DNA from: Rhizobium mesoamericanum STM3625
GTDB taxonomy: Bacteria; Pseudomonadota; Alphaproteobacteria; Rhizobiales; Rhizobiaceae
Assembly (NCBI RefSeq): GCF_000312665.1
Contig: NZ_HF536773.1
Coordinates: forward strand, 421,582 to 485,581
Length of the DNA stretch: 64,000 bases
Direction: 5' to 3'
Below are positions 53,290-61,530 of this stretch, in pieces. How positions within the stretch are numbered: position 1 is the first letter of the stretch; each line of letters starts with the position of its first letter. The position numbers and the translations under genes are program-made. Under the pieces are notes generated by a model that was not told the origin of the DNA, made no database searches, and saw nothing but the letters and a program-made list of their open reading frames with translations.

Positions 53290-54417
53290 ATGATCCTTTC
53301 CGAACTGCAGCAGCAAATCCGCGATCTCGCCAGAGACTTCGCCCGCGAGCGACTTGGACCCGGAGCTGCTGCCCGCGATCGCGAGCACAGGTATCCAAAA
53401 GATGAACTCAACGAGATGGGTGAACTCGGCATGCTCGGCATGCTGGTTCCGGAGGAGTATGGCGGTTCAGAAACAGGCACGCTTGCCTATGCGGCCGCAC
53501 TCGAAGAGATCGCAGTTGGCGACGGACCCTGCTCGACAATCATGAGCGTCCACAGCTCGGTCGCCTGCGTGCCGATCTTAAAGTTCGGCACTGAAGAGCA
53601 GAAGCAGCGTTTCCTGCCAAAGCTTGCCAGTGGAGAATGGATCGGCGGCTTTGCGTTGACGGAACCGCAGGCGGGCTCGGATGCATCCAATCTGCGCAGC
53701 CGCGCACGTCGCGATGGCGATCATTACGTCCTCGATGGCGTCAAGCAATTCATCACCTCGGGCAAGAACGGACAGATGATCATCGCCTTTGCGGTCACCG
53801 ATCCGAGCGCTGGCAAGAAGGGGATTAGCGCCTTCATAGTACCGACCGACACACCGGGCTACGAAGTGATCCGCGTTGAGGAGAAACTTGGGCTACATTC
53901 GACGGATACCTGTCAGATCGCCTTCAACGCCATGCGGATCCCGGCCGAGTTGAGGCTTGGGGCAGAGGGAGAAGGCTACCGGATAGCGCTGGCGAACCTT
54001 GAAGGAGGCCGCATCGGCATCGGCGCTCAGGCTGTCGGCATGGCGCGCGCGGCGTTCGAGGCGGCGCGTGACTATGCGCGCGAACGTACAGCTTTCGGCA
54101 AGGCAATCATCGAGCATCAGGCGGTCGCCTTTCGTCTCGCCGACATGGCAACCCAGATCGAAGCTGCCCGTCAACTCGTCTTTCACGCGGCGGCGCTTCG
54201 CGACAATGGGGTGCCGTGCCTTTCGGAAGCATCGATGGCAAAGCTCTTTGCCTCGGAGATGGCAGAGCGCGTCTGCTCGGATGCGATACAAATACATGGG
54301 GGCTACGGCTATATGGCCGATTATCCAGTGGAGCGGATCTATCGGGATGTCCGCATCTGCCAGATTTACGAAGGAACAAGCGACGTGCAGCGGATGGTGA
54401 TCGCGCGTAATCTATAA
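53290..54417 (+). CDS. Acyl-CoA dehydrogenase (short/branched-chain type)
   Basis: A 375-residue flavoprotein with 'FALTEPQAGSDASNL' (FAD and substrate region), 'EKLGLHSTDTCQIAF', and the C-terminal catalytic Glu in 'QIYEGTSDVQRMVIARNL'. It introduces the alpha-beta double bond into acyl-CoA, here plausibly 2-methylbutyryl-CoA or isobutyryl-CoA made by the dehydrogenase complex encoded downstream. It passes electrons to electron-transfer flavoprotein. Confidence 0.92.
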   Translation: MILSELQQQIRDLARDFARERLGPGAAARDREHRYPKDELNEMGELGMLGMLVPEEYGGSETGTLAYAAALEEIAVGDGPCSTIMSVHSSVACVPILKFGTEEQKQRFLPKLASGEWIGGFALTEPQAGSDASNLRSRARRDGDHYVLDGVKQFITSGKNGQMIIAFAVTDPSAGKKGISAFIVPTDTPGYEVIRVEEKLGLHSTDTCQIAFNAMRIPAELRLGAEGEGYRIALANLEGGRIGIGAQAVGMARAAFEAARDYARERTAFGKAIIEHQAVAFRLADMATQIEAARQLVFHAAALRDNGVPCLSEASMAKLFASEMAERVCSDAIQIHGGYGYMADYPVERIYRDVRICQIYEGTSDVQRMVIARNL

Positions 54418-54484
54418 CAAAAGAATGCGCTGGTCCGTTTCTAAAGGAGAGAAACGGACAAAGCGCAGCGGAGGGAAACACAAT

Positions 54485-55717
54485 ATGACGGACGCAGCTC
54501 AACTGAGCCTCCATGTTCCGGAACCTGCCGTCCGGCCAGGCGGCCAACCCGATTTCTCCAACGTCAAGATCGCCAAGGCCGGCCTTGTGCCGCGCCCCGA
54601 GATCGACGTTGCACCAGAGGACATCCGTGACCTCGCCTATTCCATCATCCGCGTACTCAATCGCGAAGGCGAGGCGGTCGGTCCATGGTCCGGTATGCTC
54701 TCCGATGAGGAGCTGCTGACTGGCCTACGCAACATGATGAAGCTTCGCGCCTTCGATGCGCGCATGCTGATGGCCCAACGCCAGGGCAAGACGTCCTTCT
54801 ACATGCAGCATCTCGGCGAAGAGGCCGTCAGCTGCGCCTTCCGCAAGGCGCTGCGCAAAGGCGACATGAACTTCCCGACCTATCGCCAAGCAGGCCTCCT
54901 GATTGCGGACGATTATCCGATGGTCGAGATGATGAACCAGATCTTTTCGAACGAAAGCGATCCGTTGCACGGCCGCCAGCTGCCGATCATGTATTCGTCA
55001 AAGGAGCACGGTTTCTTCACGATCTCCGGCAACCTGGCAACGCAATATGTGCAGGCAGTCGGCTGGGCAATGGCTTCCGCTATCAAGAATGATCACAGAA
55101 TTGCGGCTGGCTGGATCGGCGACGGCTCCACTGCCGAATCCGACTTCCACTCCGCACTGGTCTTTGCCTCCACGTACAAGGCACCCGTGATCCTCAATAT
55201 CGTCAACAATCAGTGGGCAATTTCAACCTTCCAAGGCATTGCGCGAGGCGGCTCCGGCACGTTTGCCGCACGTGGGCTTGGCTTCGGTATCCCGGCGCTG
55301 CGTGTCGACGGCAACGATTACCTCGCCGTCTACGCCGTCGCCTGCTGGGCGGCCGAGCGTGCCAGGCAAAATCTCGGCCCGACGTTGATCGAATACGTCA
55401 CGTACCGCGTCGGCGCCCATTCGACATCCGATGATCCGAGCGCCTATAGACCGAAGGCGGAGTCGGAAGCCTGGCCCCTCGGCGATCCCGTGCTGCGTTT
55501 GAAAAAGCATCTGATCGTCAGGGGTATCTGGTCGGAAGAGCGCCACGTCCAGGCCGAGGCCGAAATCATGGACGAGGTCATCGAGGCCCAGAAGCAAGCC
55601 GAGCATCACGGTACGCTGCATGCCGGCGGCAAGCCCTCGGTGCGCGACATCTTCGAAGGCGTCTATGCCGAAATGCCGCCGCACATTCGCCGCCAGCGGC
55701 AGAAGGCAGGTTTCTGA
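54485..55717 (+). CDS. bkdA1: Branched-chain 2-oxoacid dehydrogenase E1 alpha
   Basis: A 410-residue thiamine-diphosphate enzyme subunit of the long bacterial type. The diphosphate-binding motif is 'GWIGDGSTAESDFHSAL' with 'NIVNNQWAIST' (GDG-x-N form). 'PTYRQAGLLIADDYPM' and 'YRVGAHSTSDDPSAYR' are typical of the branched-chain branch. With the E1 beta gene next to it, it decarboxylates branched-chain 2-oxoacids. GGAGGG precedes ATG 54485. Confidence 0.92.
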   Translation: MTDAAQLSLHVPEPAVRPGGQPDFSNVKIAKAGLVPRPEIDVAPEDIRDLAYSIIRVLNREGEAVGPWSGMLSDEELLTGLRNMMKLRAFDARMLMAQRQGKTSFYMQHLGEEAVSCAFRKALRKGDMNFPTYRQAGLLIADDYPMVEMMNQIFSNESDPLHGRQLPIMYSSKEHGFFTISGNLATQYVQAVGWAMASAIKNDHRIAAGWIGDGSTAESDFHSALVFASTYKAPVILNIVNNQWAISTFQGIARGGSGTFAARGLGFGIPALRVDGNDYLAVYAVACWAAERARQNLGPTLIEYVTYRVGAHSTSDDPSAYRPKAESEAWPLGDPVLRLKKHLIVRGIWSEERHVQAEAEIMDEVIEAQKQAEHHGTLHAGGKPSVRDIFEGVYAEMPPHIRRQRQKAGF

Positions 55718-55718
55718 C

Positions 55719-56732
55719 ATGGCCAGAATGACGATGATCGAAGCGGTGCGTAGCGCCATGGACGTGTCAATGGCGCGCGACGACAACGTGGTGGTCTTCG
55801 GCGAGGACGTCGGATACTTCGGCGGCGTGTTTCGCTGCACCCAAGGACTGCAGGCGAAATACGGCAAGACACGCTGCTTCGACACGCCGATCAGTGAATC
55901 CGGCATTGTCGGTACCGCCATCGGCATGGCCGCCTACGGCCTGAAGCCCTGCGTCGAGATCCAGTTCGCCGACTACATGTACCCTGCCTATGATCAGATC
56001 ACCCAGGAAGCGGCCCGCATCCGGTATCGTTCGAACGGCGACTTTACATGCCCGATCGTTCTTCGCATGCCGACAGGCGGCGGCATCTTCGGTGGCCAGA
56101 CCCACAGCCAGAGCCCGGAGGCGCTGTTTACGCATGTCTGCGGCCTGAAGGTTGTCGTTCCCTCAAATCCCCATGACGCGAAGGGACTGCTGATTGCAGC
56201 GATCGAAGATCCGGACCCAGTGATGTTCCTGGAGCCGAAACGGCTCTACAACGGGCCGTTCGATGGCCATCACGAGCGCCCTGTGACGCCTTGGTCGAAG
56301 CACGAACTTGGTGAAGTGCCAGAAGGGCACTATTCCATTCCGATCGGCAGGGCCGCCATCCGGCGCTCGGGCTCCGCCGTGACCGTAATCGCCTATGGCA
56401 CGATGGTCCATGTCGCGCTCGCAGCCGCCGAGGACATGGGCATCGACGCCGAAGTGATCGACCTGCGTAGTCTGCTGCCGCTCGATCTCGATACGATCGT
56501 ACAATCCGTCAACAAGACTGGCCGCTGCGTCGTCGTTCACGAGGCAACGCTGACATCGGGATTTGGCGCTGAGATCGTTTCCCTTGTTCAGGAACATTGC
56601 TTTTATCGTCTGGAAGCCCCCGTCGTGCGCGTCGCCGGTTGGGATACGCCTTATCCACACGCACAGGAGTGGGACTACTTTCCCGGGCCCGCGCGTGTCG
56701 GGCGCGCACTTGCCGAAGTCATGGAGGCCTGA
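55719..56732 (+). CDS. bkdA2: Branched-chain 2-oxoacid dehydrogenase E1 beta
   Basis: A 337-residue subunit with 'VFGEDVGYFGGVFRCTQGL', 'PISESGIVGTAIGMAAYG' and 'FADYMYPAYDQITQEAARI'. The conserved 'HSQSPEALFTHVCGLKVVVPS' marks the family. It starts one base after the E1 alpha stop, so the two are coupled. The heterotetramer with E1 alpha is the catalytic core. Confidence 0.93.
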   Translation: MARMTMIEAVRSAMDVSMARDDNVVVFGEDVGYFGGVFRCTQGLQAKYGKTRCFDTPISESGIVGTAIGMAAYGLKPCVEIQFADYMYPAYDQITQEAARIRYRSNGDFTCPIVLRMPTGGGIFGGQTHSQSPEALFTHVCGLKVVVPSNPHDAKGLLIAAIEDPDPVMFLEPKRLYNGPFDGHHERPVTPWSKHELGEVPEGHYSIPIGRAAIRRSGSAVTVIAYGTMVHVALAAAEDMGIDAEVIDLRSLLPLDLDTIVQSVNKTGRCVVVHEATLTSGFGAEIVSLVQEHCFYRLEAPVVRVAGWDTPYPHAQEWDYFPGPARVGRALAEVMEA

Positions 56733-56735
56733 CGC

Positions 56736-57995
56736 ATGGGCGAATTCATAATCAAGATGCCCGATGTCGGCGAAGGCGTAGCCGAGGCCGAACTCGTGGA
56801 ATGGCACGTCAAGGCGGGCGACCCGGTCAAGGAGGACATGGTGATCGCCGCCGTCATGACCGACAAGGCGACGGTCGAGATCCCATCGCCGGTGACTGGG
56901 ACCGTCATCTGGCTAGGTGCTGAGATCGGCGACAAGATTGCCGTCAAGGCGCCGCTCGTCCGGATTGAGACGAGTGGTGGTGAGGCGAACAATCAGGTCG
57001 TCGAAGCGCCTCCTGCCAAGGCGCCCGCGAACGCTCTCGACGGTCCACCCGCCACCCTCGAGCCGGAGATTGCGCCTGCGACGAAGACCGTCAATGTCCA
57101 ACGACCCGAGGCTCCGGTTCCAGCAGAAAAGCCACTGGCATCACCATCCGTACGGCTCTTTGCACGGGAAAATGGCGTCGATCTACGCCAGCTCAAGGGA
57201 TCGGGGCCTGCTGGCCGCATCCTTCGCGAGGACGTCGAACAATTCATCGCACGTGGCGACAAGCCCTCTCTTCGACCGGCGATCGAGAAAAAGACCTCGA
57301 CCGAGGAGGTCAAGCTCACGGGTTTGCGGCGTCGTATCGCCGAAAAGATGTCGCTCTCTACCTCCCGTATTCCGCACATCACCTATGTCGAGGAAGTCGA
57401 CGTGACGGCATTGGAAGAACTGCGGGCCACGATGAACCGTGACCGCAAGCCGGAGCAACCGAAGCTTACCATTCTGCCCTTTTTGATGCGGACGATCGTG
57501 AAGGCGGTCGCCGAACAACCGAATGTGAACGCGACCTTCGACGACGAGAGGGGCATTCTCACCCGCCACGGCGCCGTCCATATCGGCATTGCCACGCAAA
57601 CGCCCGCCGGGCTGGTGGTCCCGGTGGTGAAAAACGCCGAAGCGCGCGGCATCTGGGAATGTGCGGCCGAGCTGAACCGCCTGGCAGAGGCAGCACGCAC
57701 CGGCACCGCGACCCGCGACGAGCTCGGCGGCTCAACCATCACCGTCAGTTCGCTTGGCGCCCTTGGTGGTATCGTCTCGACACCTGTCATCAACCATCCG
57801 GAAGTCGCGATCGTTGGCGTGAACAAGATTGCCGTGCGACCGGCCTTTGATGGCACGCAGTTCGTACCACGCAAGATGATGAATCTGTCATCGAGTTTCG
57901 ACCATCGCATCATCGACGGATGGGATGCAGCAACCTTCGTCCAACGTGTCCGGGTTCTTCTCGAAACCCCCGCCCTCATCTTCATCGAAGGCTAG
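56736..57995 (+). CDS. bkdB: Dihydrolipoamide acyltransferase E2 of branched-chain dehydrogenase
   Basis: A 419-residue protein with an N-terminal lipoyl domain (lipoylated Lys in 'VMTDKATVEIPSP'), a Pro/Ala-rich hinge (about 88-130), an E3-binding domain ('SVRLFARENGVDLRQL', 'GRILREDVEQFI') and a catalytic acyltransferase domain ending 'SFDHRIIDGWDAATFVQ' with the His and Asp-Gly pair. It transfers the acyl group from lipoamide to coenzyme A. Confidence 0.94.
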   Translation: MGEFIIKMPDVGEGVAEAELVEWHVKAGDPVKEDMVIAAVMTDKATVEIPSPVTGTVIWLGAEIGDKIAVKAPLVRIETSGGEANNQVVEAPPAKAPANALDGPPATLEPEIAPATKTVNVQRPEAPVPAEKPLASPSVRLFARENGVDLRQLKGSGPAGRILREDVEQFIARGDKPSLRPAIEKKTSTEEVKLTGLRRRIAEKMSLSTSRIPHITYVEEVDVTALEELRATMNRDRKPEQPKLTILPFLMRTIVKAVAEQPNVNATFDDERGILTRHGAVHIGIATQTPAGLVVPVVKNAEARGIWECAAELNRLAEAARTGTATRDELGGSTITVSSLGALGGIVSTPVINHPEVAIVGVNKIAVRPAFDGTQFVPRKMMNLSSSFDHRIIDGWDAATFVQRVRVLLETPALIFIEG

Positions 57996-58000
57996 GATCC

Positions 58001-59398
58001 ATGAAAGAGATCGTCTGCAAGCTTCTCGTCATCGGCGCCGGGCCGGGCGGCTACGTCTGCGCCATCAGGGCAGGACAACTCGGCCTCGACACCGTCATCG
58101 TTGAAGCCGACAAGCCAGGCGGCACCTGCCTGAACGTCGGCTGCATCCCGTCAAAGGCGTTCATTCACGCTGCCGAGGAATTTGGCGCCACAAGGCAGAT
58201 GCTCGCCGGCAAGAACGCAATGGGCATCCATGTCGAGGCTGCCTCGATCGACCTTGCAAAAACCGTCAGTTGGAAGGACGGTATCGTTGGCCGGTTGAAT
58301 GGAGGCGTCTCCGCCCTGCTGCAGAAGGCAAGGGTCAAGATCGTTCATGGCCGCGCAGCCTTCCGCGACGGTAAGACCGTCGAGGTCGAGACCGAAGTGG
58401 GCATACAAGTCATTCGCGCCGAAACCGTGGTTATCGCCACAGGCTCCGAACCCGTCGAACTCGCTACACTTCCCTTCGGAGGCCCAGTCATTTCATCCAC
58501 CGAAGCGCTCTCGCTCGCAAAGCTGCCGAGGAAGCTGGTTGTTATTGGCGGCGGCTATATCGGCCTCGAACTTGGCACGGCCTTCGCCAAGTTGGGCTCG
58601 GAGGTAACGGTCATTGAGGCTACGCCGCAGATCCTGCCGCAATATGATGCCGACCTCGTGCGGCCGGTTGCGCGACGGCTTGGCGAACTCGGCATCCGCG
58701 TCCTGACGGAAGCCAAGGCGCAAGGCCTCTCGGACGACGGCAATGCCTTGGTGGTCGAGACCTCCGACGGGCAGCAACAACTGCTGCCTGCCGACCGCTT
58801 TCTGGTTACTGTCGGACGGCGACCGCGGTTCACCGGATCGGGTATCGAAGAACTCGACCTCGATCGCAACGGGCCGTACCTTCGCATCGACGATCGCTGT
58901 CGTACGTCGATGCGGGGCGTTTATGCGATCGGCGACATCACCGGCGAACCGATGCTCGCGCATCGCGCGATGGCACAGGGGGAGATGGTCGCCGAGATCC
59001 TGGGCGGCAGGAATCGTGCCTGGGACAAGCGCTGCATTCCGGCGATCTGCTTTACCGATCCGGAAATCGTGACGGCTGGGCTTGGCCCGGATGAGGCACG
59101 CGCTCAAGGCTACGCGATCCGCGTTGGACAATTTCCGTTCAGCGCAAATGGCCGCGCGATGACGATGCTGTCGGAGGAAGGCTTCGTTCGTGTTGTCGCG
59201 CGCGCTGATACCAATCTCGTCCTTGGCCTGCAAGCCGTCGGGGCCGGCGTTTCCGAGCTCTCGGCCGGCTTTGCGTTGGCAATCGAGATGGGAGCACGCC
59301 TTGAGGATCTCGCCGGCACGATCCATGCCCATCCCACGCGCAGCGAGGCTGTCCAGGAAGCAGCTTTGAAGGCGCTCGGGCATGCGCTGCATATCTGA
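58001..59398 (+). CDS. lpdV: Dihydrolipoyl dehydrogenase E3
   Basis: A 465-residue flavoprotein. FAD motif 'VIGAGPGGYVCAIRAGQLG', redox disulfide 'GGTCLNVGCIPSK', NAD-binding 'VIGGGYIGLELG', and the C-terminal 'IHAHPTRSEAVQEAAL' with the catalytic His-x4-Glu type pair. It reoxidises lipoamide of E2. ATG 58001 comes right after the E2 stop. It is last of the four complex genes. Confidence 0.94.
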   Translation: MKEIVCKLLVIGAGPGGYVCAIRAGQLGLDTVIVEADKPGGTCLNVGCIPSKAFIHAAEEFGATRQMLAGKNAMGIHVEAASIDLAKTVSWKDGIVGRLNGGVSALLQKARVKIVHGRAAFRDGKTVEVETEVGIQVIRAETVVIATGSEPVELATLPFGGPVISSTEALSLAKLPRKLVVIGGGYIGLELGTAFAKLGSEVTVIEATPQILPQYDADLVRPVARRLGELGIRVLTEAKAQGLSDDGNALVVETSDGQQQLLPADRFLVTVGRRPRFTGSGIEELDLDRNGPYLRIDDRCRTSMRGVYAIGDITGEPMLAHRAMAQGEMVAEILGGRNRAWDKRCIPAICFTDPEIVTAGLGPDEARAQGYAIRVGQFPFSANGRAMTMLSEEGFVRVVARADTNLVLGLQAVGAGVSELSAGFALAIEMGARLEDLAGTIHAHPTRSEAVQEAALKALGHALHI

Positions 59399-59497
59399 CG
59401 CCGATTTGAAACAAGATTTGCTGCAATAGAGCAATAGCTGTTTACATGCCGCTTTGTCTGCTAGCTAGCGCTGCAATGAAGACCGGAGCAATTGAGA

Positions 59498-60028
59498 ATG
59501 GCCGCTGCATTCTACAAAGACTACATCGCCGACTTGAAAGCCAGGATCGACGACCTTCACGCCAACGCCGACCGCTACCAGACCTACGAGCTTACGATGG
59601 AACTTCTGGCACAGAAGAACCTCGTCAGCTACTCCGAAAAGAAGGCCAAAGGACTTCAAGAGGGCTTGTCCTACCGTCGCGACTTCACGACGGGGCAAGC
59701 CGTCCAGATGCAGCAGCAAAGTGCCTATCAGCTGTTCAACGGATTTTTCAAGCTCGGCCAGTTCCTGGCCTTTACCGGGCTTGGAGAGAAACCGGGTGCG
59801 AAGCAGTTTGCCGAGTCTCTCACGGACAACTGGCAGTACCCGACCTGCGCTGTACACTTCATCTGCCGCCAGAAGGGGCAACCAAAAACAGCATCGACCA
59901 GGATGCATTTTGTCGGATTGAATGGAGAGGCAGACGCCGCTGCCTACGAGCAGAAGATTGCTCAGGAAAAGAGCCTCGTGCAGCACCGCCCCTTCTCGTC
60001 CGATCTTTTCTGGGAATGGAAGCAATAG
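59498..60028 (+). CDS. Hypothetical protein
   Basis: A 176-residue soluble protein with ATG 59498 and GGAG ten bases upstream. The N-terminal half is helical ('YIADLKARIDDLHANADRYQTYELTMELL') with charged heptads. The middle contains 'FFKLGQFLAFTGLGEKPGAKQF', and the rest is rich in Gln and Lys. No family is recognised. It follows lpdV by 99 bases and may or may not belong to that operon. Confidence 0.6.
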   Translation: MAAAFYKDYIADLKARIDDLHANADRYQTYELTMELLAQKNLVSYSEKKAKGLQEGLSYRRDFTTGQAVQMQQQSAYQLFNGFFKLGQFLAFTGLGEKPGAKQFAESLTDNWQYPTCAVHFICRQKGQPKTASTRMHFVGLNGEADAAAYEQKIAQEKSLVQHRPFSSDLFWEWKQ

Positions 60029-60070
60029 TTGCGGACGTGATGTTAGAGATCGGCCAATCCGCTGACCTAT

Positions 60071-61087
60071 TTAGCCGCCCCGGATCGAGCCTCGCCATAC
60101 CAGCTCGGCATGAAGTCTGATGGACTGCCCCTGACTGGTACTATCATCCTCCGGCTGGGGATGAGAAAGCCATTCGACCGCCTTCGAAGCAATTGCTGAA
60201 ACCGGTTGGGCGAAGGTTGTCAGATTATAGGAGGACCATGAAGCCTGCTCAATATCGTCAAAGCCGGCGAGGCACAGCTGGTTCGGCACCGAGAGCGCGA
60301 ACTGGTGGCGGGCGGTGTCCATGAAGCCGCAGGCCAGAAGATCCGTCGCGCAGAAAACCGCGTCGGGGCGTTCGGCGCGCGTCAACATTCGCTGTGCAAT
60401 GGCTTTCCCGGCTTCATACCCTGTCCAGCCGTGGCGTTCGACAAAAACCTCGATCCCAAGGGCGCTGGCGGCTGCAACGAAACCGCGCTCTCGTGCCATC
60501 AGACTGGGCGTTCCCGCTTCCGAATTGGCAAAAGCAAGCCTTCGGCATCCGGCCCTGACAAACGCCGTCACGATACGTCCCGCCGCTTCGTAATCGTCAA
60601 GGTTGATCCGCAAAGGGCCGGGCTCCTCGTCGTCGCGATTGATGAGCACAAGCCGCTGCCCGCTGCGCAGGCAAAGTTGCGCGATGGATTTGTCCGGCAT
60701 TCCCGAGAGGATGATTGAGGCATCGGCACGATAGCGGATCGCCTGGCGAAGCGCGCGATCAACACTCCCGTTCGAGCGATCTGTATTGATAAGCATCGCG
60801 ACTTTGCCGGCGTTCTGAAGCAGCAGCGTCAACTCACACAGCAGATGAGAGCGATAGGGTGTTGCAACGTCAGACACGATGAGACAGACAATGCCGCTCT
60901 CGTTGCGCATAAGACCGCGAGCAAGCTCATTGACATGATAGCCAAGCGCCTCGGCTGCCTCTAATACCCGACGGCGGGTTTCCGCCGATACGCTTGCGCC
61001 GGGCGTGAAGGTTCTTGATACCGCCGACCGCGACACGCCTGCCCGCGCGGCGACTTCTTGGGCGCTCGCAAACACCTTTTCAGACAC
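60071..61087 (-). CDS. LacI-family transcriptional regulator
   Basis: A 338-residue protein with an N-terminal LacI HTH and hinge ('SAQEVAARAGVSRSAVSRTF', 'RVLEAAEALGYHVNELARGL') and a periplasmic-binding-like effector domain ('CLIVSDVATPYRSHLLCEL', 'FCATDLLACGFMDTARH', 'AGFDDIEQASW'). The GTG at 61087 has GGAG eight bases upstream and places the HTH at the N-terminus, so it is preferred to the ATG at 61156. It is divergent from the large gene at 61531, a possible target. A sugar effector is typical but unproven. Confidence 0.88.
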   Translation of the reverse strand: MSEKVFASAQEVAARAGVSRSAVSRTFTPGASVSAETRRRVLEAAEALGYHVNELARGLMRNESGIVCLIVSDVATPYRSHLLCELTLLLQNAGKVAMLINTDRSNGSVDRALRQAIRYRADASIILSGMPDKSIAQLCLRSGQRLVLINRDDEEPGPLRINLDDYEAAGRIVTAFVRAGCRRLAFANSEAGTPSLMARERGFVAAASALGIEVFVERHGWTGYEAGKAIAQRMLTRAERPDAVFCATDLLACGFMDTARHQFALSVPNQLCLAGFDDIEQASWSSYNLTTFAQPVSAIASKAVEWLSHPQPEDDSTSQGQSIRLHAELVWRGSIRGG

Positions 61088-61530
61088 ACGCAATCTCCGT
61101 TTCAATGCGTTTTGTGCACCTTGCTGCAACAGCGTGCAAGCCGGGTTGCTCTGCATTGCTCATGAAGTTTTTATGACGACGATCGCAAGTTTGCACGCGA
61201 TTGCAGAGATCGAGCTATCCCTCCGCTTTCAGATCGCTGAAGTCACGTTTCGTGAGCCACGGAAGCTCCCGGTAACTGGCACATGAGCCCGTATGCTCCA
61301 ACTTCTGCTGCAGCCACGGCTGACCCCGCGACCAAACACTCAGCAACTCGTGAAAGGTGCAGAACTGGAGGATGATCCCGGCGCTGCCCCCGCGCCACAC
61401 GCGCTAGTAATCCTATCGGGGTATGTTCCACCGCATCGTATACTGCTGATTACTATCGTTTTCTCTCACAGCAAAGGTGACAGGATAGCGTCTCAAGAGA
61501 TGTGCGCATTGCCATTGAGGGGCGTCTGTA
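61088..61530. other. Intergenic region between lacI-type gene and large exported protein
   Basis: About 440 bases between divergent genes. Short frames here (for example 61293-61685) overlap the start of the large gene out of frame and have no recognisable content. Candidate operators for the LacI protein would be expected but none stands out by eye. Confidence 0.45.
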
